Shown here in pieces: positions 56,015 to 63,770 of a DNA stretch of 63,770 nucleotides. A program made the translations under genes and the position numbers. Source of the stretch: an uncultured Planctomycetaceae bacterium. GTDB taxonomy: Bacteria > Planctomycetota > Planctomycetia > Planctomycetales > Planctomycetaceae. How positions within the stretch are numbered: position 1 is the stretch's first letter; each line of letters starts with the position of its first letter. Where the stretch lies: contig CAIYBH010000073.1 of assembly GCA_903924405.1 (NCBI GenBank), positions 1 through 63,770 of the forward strand. The letters run 5' to 3'. The notes under the pieces are model-generated. The model did not search any database and was not told the origin of the DNA. It saw only the letters and a program-made list of their open reading frames with translations.

Positions 56015-59000
56015 ATGAACATAGAAACAGCCGGCCTGATGAGCTACGCAGAAGGCTTGCGGAAGTCTTTGAGTCTCCTGCAGAGCGCGTTGCGTTTCCG
56101 GAATTTCCTGGTTTTGACCGTGTGGCTGTTGCCGATGTCGCTCGCTGAGGTTGTTGCGGGCGCTGATGCAACGGAGAACATTCAGCCAGAGGCGGAAATC
56201 ACCTTTGAGAAGCAGGTGCGCCCGATTCTGAAGGCGTATTGCTTTGATTGTCATGGTGGCGAGGAGACGCATGGGGGGCTGGATCTGCGTCAGCGTCGCT
56301 TTATTCTGCGGGGCGGAGAGATTGGACCCGGGCTGGTCCCGGGGTCTGCCACCAGCAGTCACCTGCTGACTCGAGTTCTTTCTGAGGAAATGCCTCCCGG
56401 GGAAAAGAAAGTCCCGGCGGCCGAACGGGCAATTCTTGAACGCTGGATTGCAGCCGGCGCCCCCACGGTGCGAAGTGAGCCCGAATCACTGCCCCCGGGA
56501 GTAGGGATTACCGAAGAGGAACGTTCCTGGTGGGCCTTTCAGCCGATTCGACGGCCTGAGATTTCCACGTACGACAGCAGTTTGCGAGTTCGCAGTGCGA
56601 TCGATGCACTGTTCCTGCAGCAGATGCAGCCACTGGGCCTGACGTTTTCACCGGATGCGGACCGCGTTACGCTGGTTCGCCGCGCATATCTGGATCTCCT
56701 CGGAATCCCGCCAACACCGGAACAAGTCGATGCCTTTGTTCAGGATCCGGCGGCTGATGCGTGGGAGAGATTGATTGATCAGTTGCTTGAGTCGCCGCTC
56801 TATGGCGAACGTTGGGGACGTCATTGGCTGGATGCGGCGGGCTACGCTGATTCTGAAGGGGCCACCAATGCCGATGCCGAGCGTCCGAACGCATGGCGGT
56901 ATCGAGACTACGTGCTTCGCGCTTTTCAACAGGACAAGCCCGCGGACCGGTTTCTTCAGGAACAGTTGGCGGGGGATGAGCTCGCCGGGCCAATTGGCTC
57001 GGAACTCACCGCCGAACAAACTGAATTGCTGACCGCCGTCGGTTTCCTGACGATGGCGGCCAACGGAACTGGCAGTGGTGATGATTCGCCGTTGGCAAGA
57101 AACCAGACCGTGGCCGACACCATTCGGATTGTCAGTACGTCGTTGATGGGGCTTTCTGTGGGTTGTGCACAATGCCATGACCATCGCTATGACCCGATTT
57201 CCCATGTCGACTACTATCGGCTGCGGGCTGTGTTTGATCCGGTGATGGACTGGCAGGCCTGGAAAACGCCAGCCGCAAATCAGGTGTCGCTGTACACGGC
57301 CGCTGATCGACAGAAGGCCGCTGAAGTCGAATCGCGCGCGGCCGCCGTCGCGATGGAACGCGGGCAGAAAGAGCGTGAGTTTCTGGCGGCGGCGTTTGAG
57401 ATTGAGTTGATGAAATATGCCTCACCTCTGAAGGAGCAGCTGCGGGCCGCATGGGAGACACCCGCCGACAAACGCTCTGCGGAGCAGCAGGAGCTTTTGA
57501 AGAACAATCCTGCGGCAAACATTTCACCCGGAGTGCTGTATCAGTACAACCAGGCTGCGGCAGACGAACTGAAGAAGTATGACACGCAGATTGCGGCCAT
57601 TCGCAGTGAGAAGCCGGTCGAAAATTTTCTGCGCACGCTGATTGAACCAGCCGGACACACTCCGGCAACCCATCGTTTTCACCGCGGGGAGTTCGGACAA
57701 CCCAAAGAAGCAGTCAGCCCCGGCGATCTGCAGGTTGCGTCCCTGTTCACTGAACCGCCTGTCATTCCGGTGGATGACCCGAGTCTGCCGACGACTGGAC
57801 GTCGACTGGCCTTTGCCCGGTGGATCACCAGTGGGCGTCATCCGCTGCTGGCACGCGTGCTGATGAATCGCTTCTGGCTCCATCACTTCGGACGTACGTT
57901 TGTGGCGACGCCGGGCGAATTTGGACGACTGGGGGCACCGCCCGTTCATCCGCAGGTACTCGACTGGCTGGCTGCTGAATTCATGGAGGGAGGCTGGACG
58001 TGGAAACGCATGCATCGACTGATCATGACGTCCACGGTGTATCGGCAGGCCTCCACGCCGGATGTCGCCATGACAGCGATTGATCCTGCTAACCAGTACT
58101 ACTGGAGAAAGCCGCTGATTCGTCTGGATGCCGAAGTGGTGCGGGATTCAATTCTTGCCGTGGGAGGACGTCTGAATTCTCAGCAGGGAGGTCCCCCGGT
58201 GGCTGTGACAACCGACGATACCGGACAGGTCATTGAATCCGACGATTCATCTCGTCGCAGCGTGTATGTGCAGGTGCGTCGCAGTCAGCCACTGGCCATG
58301 CTGGCTGCATTCGATGCGCCGGTGATGGAAACGAATTGCACGGGACGCACAAATTCCAATTCTGCTCCTCAGTCGTTGTTGTTGATGAACAGTCAGTTCG
58401 CATTGAAGGGGGCTGAAAGGCTGGCAGACCTTGCACTTGAACGCGGTCGCAAGCGGTTTGTCAGTGCCGAAGACGCTCAGTTTTCCATTCGGATTCCACG
58501 GATGACGGTTTGGGAATTTGGATTTGGATCTGTCCAGCAAGTCGCGGCCGACAGTCTGCCGACGGCCGACACCGGAGGCTCTCCCTATGTGCGTTTTGAA
58601 TCGCTGAGTCACTGGACGGGAAGCAGTTACCAGGCAAGCCCTCAGCTGCCGGATCCGCAGCATGGCTGGGTACTGATCAATGGTCAGGGGGGGCATCCTG
58701 GCGACAAGCAGCACGCGTCGATTCGACGATTTCATGTTCCGGAAACCGGGCGACTGACGGTGAGCGGAAATCTGAGCCGACCGGCTCCAAACGGCGATGG
58801 AGTCCGTGGGAGTGTTGTTTCCAGCCGACGCGGCGTGCTGGGCGAGTGGTTCGTTCAAAGTGGAAGTGTGACAACCACCCTGGATCCTCAGGACGTGGTG
58901 ACCGGCGAACTGCTGGATTTTGTGACCGACTGTCACGAAACGGTGGAGTCGGATTCGTTTGCCTGGGCCTTGACATTGCAGCTGCAGAATGTGGAGGGGG

Positions 59001-59272
59001 CGTCCCGAGGGACATGGTCCACCGAGAATTCGCTGACACCACCGGGCACAGATCCCGCCGAATTATCAGCGGCCGTGACGGAAGCGTGGCGACTGACACG
59101 CGGACGCGTTCCTTCGGAAACAGAGCGAGCGGCGATTGTGCAGTTTGTGAACGAGCAGGCCACCTACCTCACCACCGACGGAAAGGGCAGGGCGGCCGAT
59201 GTGGTACGTCAGATTCTGGTGAATCTGTCGCAGGCGTTGATCAGCAGCAACGAATTTCTGTACAGCGAGTGA
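56015..59272 (+). CDS. PSCyt1-DUF1549-DUF1553 cytochrome-type protein with inserted domain
   Basis: 1085 residues from ATG 56015 (GTG 55925 and ATG 56039 are alternatives). After a signal segment (FLVLTVWLLPMSLAEVV), a planctomycete cytochrome c domain carries a standard haem motif CFDCHGG. DUF1549 follows with GLSVGCAQCHDHRYDPIS, then a coiled stretch rich in Ala/Glu (about 440-530). DUF1553 begins with GRRLAFARWITSGRHPLLARVLMN and includes RLDAEVVRDSILAVGG. DUF1553 is interrupted by a beta-rich insertion (about 830-1010, VWEFGFGSVQQV to WALTLQLQN) before its final AWRLTRGRVPSETE block. Exported and probably haem-binding. No DUF1501 gene follows, unlike the operon at 1103-4572. Confidence 0.92.
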   Translation: MNIETAGLMSYAEGLRKSLSLLQSALRFRNFLVLTVWLLPMSLAEVVAGADATENIQPEAEITFEKQVRPILKAYCFDCHGGEETHGGLDLRQRRFILRGGEIGPGLVPGSATSSHLLTRVLSEEMPPGEKKVPAAERAILERWIAAGAPTVRSEPESLPPGVGITEEERSWWAFQPIRRPEISTYDSSLRVRSAIDALFLQQMQPLGLTFSPDADRVTLVRRAYLDLLGIPPTPEQVDAFVQDPAADAWERLIDQLLESPLYGERWGRHWLDAAGYADSEGATNADAERPNAWRYRDYVLRAFQQDKPADRFLQEQLAGDELAGPIGSELTAEQTELLTAVGFLTMAANGTGSGDDSPLARNQTVADTIRIVSTSLMGLSVGCAQCHDHRYDPISHVDYYRLRAVFDPVMDWQAWKTPAANQVSLYTAADRQKAAEVESRAAAVAMERGQKEREFLAAAFEIELMKYASPLKEQLRAAWETPADKRSAEQQELLKNNPAANISPGVLYQYNQAAADELKKYDTQIAAIRSEKPVENFLRTLIEPAGHTPATHRFHRGEFGQPKEAVSPGDLQVASLFTEPPVIPVDDPSLPTTGRRLAFARWITSGRHPLLARVLMNRFWLHHFGRTFVATPGEFGRLGAPPVHPQVLDWLAAEFMEGGWTWKRMHRLIMTSTVYRQASTPDVAMTAIDPANQYYWRKPLIRLDAEVVRDSILAVGGRLNSQQGGPPVAVTTDDTGQVIESDDSSRRSVYVQVRRSQPLAMLAAFDAPVMETNCTGRTNSNSAPQSLLLMNSQFALKGAERLADLALERGRKRFVSAEDAQFSIRIPRMTVWEFGFGSVQQVAADSLPTADTGGSPYVRFESLSHWTGSSYQASPQLPDPQHGWVLINGQGGHPGDKQHASIRRFHVPETGRLTVSGNLSRPAPNGDGVRGSVVSSRRGVLGEWFVQSGSVTTTLDPQDVVTGELLDFVTDCHETVESDSFAWALTLQLQNVEGASRGTWSTENSLTPPGTDPAELSAAVTEAWRLTRGRVPSETERAAIVQFVNEQATYLTTDGKGRAADVVRQILVNLSQALISSNEFLYSE

Positions 59273-59635
59273 CAGCATCGGTCCGGGGCATGCAGGCCAT
59301 GGCCCACAAAACGGCAGGGCGCTGATTTCGACGCGTTGTCTATCGTGGCTGAGTCTATCGTGGCTGAATGCGGCGGGTGCCCGTGTCGTTCAGGGGTTAT
59401 CAGACGAGTTCGGTGGGACGAAATTGTGCCACGTGGCGACATGTCCTGCAGGCGACATCACAGGCCGCGGTCCATCCGACGGCGGGTTCACCCGCAGCGG
59501 CAAAGACTCAGCACGCCGCTGAATGGCACGGCGCGAAGGCTTGCAGCAGGAAAAACCTATCGGCTGCAGAATCCTGACGCGGCTGATATCGTGCGCTACG
59601 AGGGCCGCGTGCTGTGTTTGTCCGGGACAGCGGGC
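59273..59635. other. 363-bp convergent intergenic stretch with a tandem repeat
   Basis: No gene. A 15-base unit TCTATCGTGGCTGAG/A is duplicated at 59339-59368. Confidence 0.55.
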
Positions 59636-60430
59636 TTAGTAGCGGGCCAGATCAGCCGCGGTGGACAGCCCCAGTTGCTCGACAAGTTCCTGAGCCTTGC
59701 TCACCATCATTTTCAGCTCGCTCTGCAGTGCCAGAAACTGCCAGCCTTCGCGAACGCGGTGCTGCACTTCTTCGACGGAAAAACAGTGGATACCGACGGG
59801 AGTCCCGGTCTTTTTTCCCGCAGCCAGCACGCGCTGCAGCATCGCTTCGAACTGTTCAGGAGTTGGTTCGGGGCCATCGGGCGTCTTCATTTGCCACAGC
59901 AGGTCATTGGGGCCGACAAAGATGGCGTCCACCCCGGGAAGACTGTAAATGGCTTCTGCGTTGTCGACTCCTTCCGGTGATTCCGTCTGCAGGATCACAA
60001 GGATCTCATCGTTGGCCCGTTTGTAGTATTCGCCGGACGCTGTTTGAAAGTTCTGCGCTGGAATACTGCCGCCGATGGAACGATTTCCCTCGGGGGGATA
60101 TTTGGCGGCAGCGATGGCCAGTTTTGCCTGTTCCACGGTGTTGACCATCGGCACTACGATTCCCCATGCACCGCCGTCAAGCACACGCTTGATCAGATCA
60201 TGGTCGCCTCGCGGTACGCGGGCAAGTGGAACGCAGCCGGCGTCGGAGATTGCTGCGAACATCATGGACGCCATCTGCCAGTCAATCGGCGAATGTTCGA
60301 GGTCGACAGTCAGCCAGGGAAAACCAGTGCGGGCCATCAGCCGCGCCGTGAAAAAGTCTCCGAACGACAGCCATGTTCCGACGGATGCCTCGCCCGCCTT
60401 AAGAGCTCGTTTGACAGGGTTTGTTTTCAT
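59636..60430 (-). CDS. HpcH/HpaI-family class II aldolase
   Basis: 264 residues, the normal size. Catalytic and metal-site residues match HpcH/HpaI: His46 in TVDLEHSP, Arg71 in LARVPRGD, Glu150 in ILQTESPEG and Asp176 in VGPNDLL. These enzymes cleave 2-keto-3-deoxy or 4-hydroxy-2-oxo acids to pyruvate and an aldehyde with a divalent metal. The natural substrate is not shown; sugar-acid or aromatic breakdown are both possible. Cytoplasmic. Single gene, convergent with the cytochrome-type gene. Confidence 0.92.
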   Translation of the reverse strand: MKTNPVKRALKAGEASVGTWLSFGDFFTARLMARTGFPWLTVDLEHSPIDWQMASMMFAAISDAGCVPLARVPRGDHDLIKRVLDGGAWGIVVPMVNTVEQAKLAIAAAKYPPEGNRSIGGSIPAQNFQTASGEYYKRANDEILVILQTESPEGVDNAEAIYSLPGVDAIFVGPNDLLWQMKTPDGPEPTPEQFEAMLQRVLAAGKKTGTPVGIHCFSVEEVQHRVREGWQFLALQSELKMMVSKAQELVEQLGLSTAADLARY

Positions 60431-60947
60431 AGGGGCAGCAACTTACCTGCAGAAGCCTGACCGAAACTGGCCGGCGGGGAATTGTTTGTTACCGGATTGG
60501 CTGTGGCGTCGGGAATCGACGCGCTGCTTCGAATGTTACACGATGGACGTTATCGATCAACCGGACTCGTAATGTCGTTGGTCTGAGAGTATGAGCGAAG
60601 CGTTTGAACGGCGAAAAGTTGAGCAATTGGAACTGTATGTTCGGAATTTGCATCATGGTTGGCAGTTGCCCCTGTCTGAAGAAAACGATCGGTTGAGTTT
60701 TTGCAGCGGGAAAAACGCCTGAATTACCCTGATCCCCGGAAACCCTCGTTGCACCGGAACTATGCTGTTTACTCAGGTGGATACCATCAGGAAATCCCGG
60801 AAGAAAATCCGTTTCGCAGGGCTTTGCCTTTGAGACTGATTGTTCGGGATGGGTAAGTTGGTCAGATAAACGGTCAGCTGATCAGCTCACAGTGATGCGG
60901 TTGCGACAGCATTGGGCGGAAGTAAGGGCCGGAATTCGGAGCGCGGG
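60431..60947. other. 517-bp stretch holding a frameshifted small gene
   Basis: Contains the pseudogene at 60591-60856 and, before the second YTV gene, the perfect palindrome AGCTGATCAGCT (60876-60887). Confidence 0.5.
60591..60856 (+). pseudogene. frameshifted small gene of unknown function
   Basis: ATG 60591 opens a frame encoding MSEAFERRKVEQLELY... that stops at 60722. From about 60700 the frame one base back continues coding-like sequence (FLQREKRLNYPDPRKPSLHR, then NYAVYSGGYHQEIPEENPF) to a TAA at 60854-60856. One missing base near 60696-60702 (GGTTGAGTTTTT) would join both parts into about 88 residues. Family not recognised. It may be a decayed gene or a sequencing error in a T-run. 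Confidence 0.5.
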
Positions 60948-62249
60948 ATGAACTGCCGTTTCATTTTCTTTCTGATTGTCTGCACATTCGGTTTACGAAC
61001 GGTAGACGCTGGTTTGTGTGGAATTCCCTCGTACCGCGCCTGTCCGCCTCAGGCGTGCGCCACCGCCTCCTGTTACACGACCTGCAAAGTCGTCACGGAA
61101 ACCTGCTACCAGACAGTTTGCGAAACCGTCTACGAACCTCTGGAATACACCTGCCAGCGGACGGTCTACGAAAACGTCTACGAAGATGTACAGCAGACCT
61201 GTTACCGAACGGTCACGGAGACAGCCTACCGCGATGAGCAGTACACGGTCTGTCGACCAGTGACCGAAACGGTTGTTCGCAAAGAGAATTACTGTGTTCA
61301 GCGGCCGGTTGTCGAAACGCGCTATCGGACCTGCAACTACACCGTACAACGCCCGGTCTGGGAAGAGCAGACACGCGAATGTCGCTACACGATTCAGCAG
61401 CCTGTCTGCGAAACCGTGCAGCAGGAGTGTCGACAGACGGTGATGAAGTGCGTCTCAGAAACGGTCAATCAGGAACGCTGCTACACCGTCATGCGGCCGG
61501 AGACGCGGACGCGGTGCGTGCAGCGAACGGTTGGTCAATGGGTGACGCGTTCAGAATGTATTCCCGGTGCGGTAACGCAGAGACTGGTGTTTGGGCCGAT
61601 GGGGCCGCAGTTCTGCCCGGTCCAGTGCCCTCCGCGAACTGTCACGCGCCGCGTGTGGTGCCCGCAGGTTGTGCAGCAGCAGATTCCCTACACTGTGCTG
61701 GTCCCGCAGGTGGTCAAACAGAACTGTCCGGTGCAGGTGACGCGCTACGTCCCGGAAGTTGTGGTTCGCAAGGTTCCGGTCACCGTGACGAAAATGGTGT
61801 GCAGGGAAGTGGTGCAGAAGATTCCCTATAAAGTCTGCCGGATGACTACCGAGACGAAAACCGAACGCATTCCTTACCAGGTGTGTCAGATGGTCACCGA
61901 ACAGCGTGTACGTGAGATTCCCTGCACCGTCACAAAGATGGTCACGGAAACTCAGACACGAAAAGTTCCCTACTGCACCACCAAAAAAATGCCCTACACC
62001 AGCACGCGGAAAGTCTGCCGGGTGGTTCCTCGGGAAGTGTCCACAAAAGCGACCCGACTTGTGGCCCGGCAGGTGATGAAAAAAGTCCCGGTGACGAGGT
62101 CTGTTCTGGTTCCGGAAACCATCTGCTGCTCCGGGGTTTGCGGGACGGGTTCAGCTGCTGTTTCCGCCTCCTGTCCTTCCGGCGACTGTCGCACAGGCTA
62201 CGGCCCCGCTCGTCAGACGCCGATTCCGCAACCGGAATCGCAGGACTGA
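60948..62249 (+). CDS. YTV-type cysteine-rich repeat protein, second paralogue
   Basis: 433 residues from ATG 60948 (a TTG at 60912 would add a polar leader). Signal peptide NCRFIFFLIVCTFGLRTVDA. Same architecture as 30948-32279. A first array of 16-residue repeats (YTVCRPVTETVVRKEN, YCVQRPVVETRYRTCN, YTVQRPVWEEQTRECR and so on) leads to a central module with GQWVTRSECIPGAVTQR and CPPRTVTRRVWCPQVVQQQ. A second array of units such as IPYKVCRMTTETKTER follows. It has fewer cysteines (34 in the mature part) and more Val, Arg and Glu. The tail has CSGVCG and a Pro-rich end. Expected to be exported and disulfide-linked; envelope role by analogy only. Confidence 0.92.
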   Translation: MNCRFIFFLIVCTFGLRTVDAGLCGIPSYRACPPQACATASCYTTCKVVTETCYQTVCETVYEPLEYTCQRTVYENVYEDVQQTCYRTVTETAYRDEQYTVCRPVTETVVRKENYCVQRPVVETRYRTCNYTVQRPVWEEQTRECRYTIQQPVCETVQQECRQTVMKCVSETVNQERCYTVMRPETRTRCVQRTVGQWVTRSECIPGAVTQRLVFGPMGPQFCPVQCPPRTVTRRVWCPQVVQQQIPYTVLVPQVVKQNCPVQVTRYVPEVVVRKVPVTVTKMVCREVVQKIPYKVCRMTTETKTERIPYQVCQMVTEQRVREIPCTVTKMVTETQTRKVPYCTTKKMPYTSTRKVCRVVPREVSTKATRLVARQVMKKVPVTRSVLVPETICCSGVCGTGSAAVSASCPSGDCRTGYGPARQTPIPQPESQD

Positions 62250-62470
62250 TCCGACTGGGAACTCAGCGGTCAGGGCGGCCGTCCGATCCGGGATGAAGGC
62301 GGCTCTCGTTGTTCGCATGGCGTCAATCCTTCAGCGGCCCTGGGATTCCTGGAAAAATCCCTCCCATTCTGCAAACATCCTTCGTATTGATTGAGGATCT
62401 GCTGCCGATGAAAACGTTCGGTGTGCGGAAAAACCACCGGTAGGAACGATGCTGACGGAGTTGGATTGCG

Positions 62471-62941
62471 ATGCTGGGGCAATTGATTCCCTGTGGAGGC
62501 GGTGATGCCATTCCACTTCTCGGTCGAAAACTGCTGATTGGTCGCCGATCGTCCTGCGACATCAAGCTTGATTTTCCCAATGTTTCTTCGCATCACTGCG
62601 AACTGGAATTCCGGGACGGGCACTGGTACATCCGCGACCTTGGCAGCAGTAACGGCATCAAAATCAATGGGGAACGTTGCAGTGACAGCCCGTTATCGCC
62701 GGGTGATGAAGTGTGCATCGCAAAGCACTCCTTCCGCATTGAATACGAACTGGATGCTGCCGCGGCCGCTCCGGAACGAGAAAGCACATTTGCCCGCAGC
62801 CTGATGGAAAAAGCTGGGCTGGAGGTTCAGCGGCCTGAAAAAAGCCGAATGCCGGAGGGCTCAGGAAAACCACCGGGCCGCAAACAGTCACGGCGAGTTG
62901 CCAGCGAGGATGACTTCATCATGGACTGGCTCAGTGACTGA
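62471..62941 (+). CDS. FHA-domain protein
   Basis: 156 residues. Residues about 15-95 form a forkhead-associated domain with the phosphothreonine-binding signature: LIGRRSSCDIKL (Gly-Arg), VSSHHCELEF (Ser and His) and LGSSNGIKINGER (Ser-Asn-Gly). FHA domains read phosphothreonine marks from Ser/Thr kinases, which are numerous in planctomycetes. The rest is a charged linker with an acidic end (EDDFIMDWLSD). No kinase gene is adjacent. Upstream is the YTV gene, 221 bases away on the same strand. Confidence 0.9.
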   Translation: MLGQLIPCGGGDAIPLLGRKLLIGRRSSCDIKLDFPNVSSHHCELEFRDGHWYIRDLGSSNGIKINGERCSDSPLSPGDEVCIAKHSFRIEYELDAAAAAPERESTFARSLMEKAGLEVQRPEKSRMPEGSGKPPGRKQSRRVASEDDFIMDWLSD

Positions 62942-63770
62942 CCCCGGCAGATGCTTCCGTGCGGTTTGACGAAACGCTTTGACGAAACGTTGTGAAGCCG
63001 GAAGCGGGTTGCGGTTCGCTGTGTAGAAACGTCGTGCTCGGAATTCTCCGGGAATTACAGTGGCGAATCGAGCAAGCGAATGGCGTTCCGCAATCAGGCC
63101 CGAAACGCATATGCTCACCCCTGTGGCCCTCGTTTCGTCACCTCACCGCCTGCGTCAAGCGTCCGTGTCGAGGCATGCAGCTGTTCAAAGCGAGTCCTCA
63201 CCCCCCCTCGCTTTTCGTCGACTCAAACGGCATGCCCGAGGACCCCTGCACTTTTGTCGAGTGAGGGACTGCGTTGCAAAGAGAACGAGTAGTGCTGGCT
63301 GGTAGTTTTTTCGGGGGACAACGATCTTTGCCCAACTCGCGGAGTGACTTTTACAGGAGATTCTCCGGAGAACGGCCAAAAATCAGCCTGCGAAAGCGAA
63401 CGGACTTTTGCTTCAGCATATGTCAGTTACATCTTGGCAGTGGAAATGTATTGCCAGCGGTGGAATTTCCTGTGGCATTGTCCGGCAGTTGGTGCATCGA
63501 AGGGGATGAGTTTACGGATTGTGTTTTTCACAAACCAAGGTCGTTGGGATGCACGTGCAAGTGGGCATGGATCCCGAGACCGACCGTCGCCTCACGAATC
63601 AGAGTCTGCTTTGCATTTCCACTCAATTCGGGTGCGATCTGCACATCGCGCTGTGAGAGCAATGAAATCACGAGGTTTGTTCAAGGCTTAGGATACGGAC
63701 GGCGGGAGCCGCTAATAACGAGTTTTTAAATGTGATTTGCCACGTTTGGCTCAAAAGTATGGACCGCAGA
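62942..63770. other. 829-bp stretch at the window end, no clear gene
   Basis: Several ORFs overlap in conflicting frames without signatures. A minus-strand frame at 63528-63671 (47 codons, GTG start, HAHLHVHPNDLGL near its end) looks somewhat coding and could be the remnant of a longer gene. A TTTGACGAAACG repeat occurs twice at 62967-62991. Confidence 0.4.

Noticed and set aside
63528..63671. 47-codon minus-strand ORF ending HAHLHVHPNDLGL
   Set aside because: Coding-like but very short, with a GTG start right after a stop codon and no recognised family. Kept only as a note in the end stretch.

Overview
The window comes from a planctomycete (phylum Planctomycetota, most likely class Planctomycetia). 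This rests on gene content. There are two proteins of the planctomycete DUF1549/DUF1553 (PSCyt/PSD) type, a DUF1501 protein, two DUF1559 proteins with prepilin-type N termini, a DUF1080 protein, two cysteine-rich 'YTV' repeat proteins, and a pair of adjacent clpP genes next to trigger factor. Base composition is moderately GC-rich throughout. I see no prophage, CRISPR array, rRNA operon or intact insertion sequence. The only mobile-looking DNA is three copies of a REP-like palindromic repeat.

Layout. 1-5.7 kb: a plus-strand operon of a secreted redoxin-like protein, a DUF1549/DUF1553 protein, a DUF1501 protein and a WD40 protein. 6-12 kb: a halogenase-like flavoprotein, then on the minus strand an alpha/beta-hydrolase lipoprotein, a small TPR lipoprotein and a DUF1559 pseudopilin. 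12.7-17.8 kb: a YhaO/SbcD-like protein with all its metal ligands replaced, followed by a YhaN/SbcC-like coiled-coil ATPase. 18.4-23.3 kb: a cell-shape operon mreB-mreC-mreD-mrdA(PBP2). 23.4-30 kb: an isochorismatase/ThuA fusion, dksA-like and lspA on the minus strand, a membrane-anchored coiled-coil protein, and an AroD-AroE fusion that has lost key catalytic residues in both halves. 30.3-33.6 kb: tRNA-Met, the first YTV protein and a membrane-anchored unknown.

33.7-42.6 kb: a minus-strand complex I operon holding only nuoH-J-K-L-M-N (no nuoI and no peripheral arm), plus one small unknown at its 3' end. 43.5-50 kb: an orphan LolD-like ATPase, a small secreted unknown, a DUF1080 protein, a B12-binding radical SAM protein and a secreted serine beta-lactamase-family protein. 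50.3-53.7 kb: proteolysis and folding genes (two clpP, then tig) and tRNA-Gly, all minus strand. 53.8-63.8 kb: a possible His/Cys-rich small protein, a second DUF1559 protein, a large cytochrome-type DUF1549/DUF1553 protein, an HpcH/HpaI aldolase, a frameshifted small gene, the second YTV protein, an FHA protein and about 0.8 kb without a recognisable gene.

The gene set mixes housekeeping functions (respiration, cell shape, lipoprotein processing, proteolysis, chaperone) with planctomycete-specific secreted and envelope proteins. The most unusual items are the two YTV proteins, which share one architecture of 16-residue repeats flanking a central module, and two multi-domain proteins whose catalytic residues are replaced (the SbcD-like and AroD-AroE proteins). 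Start codons were chosen from ribosome binding sites, signal peptides and family N termini, and alternatives are given where they matter.
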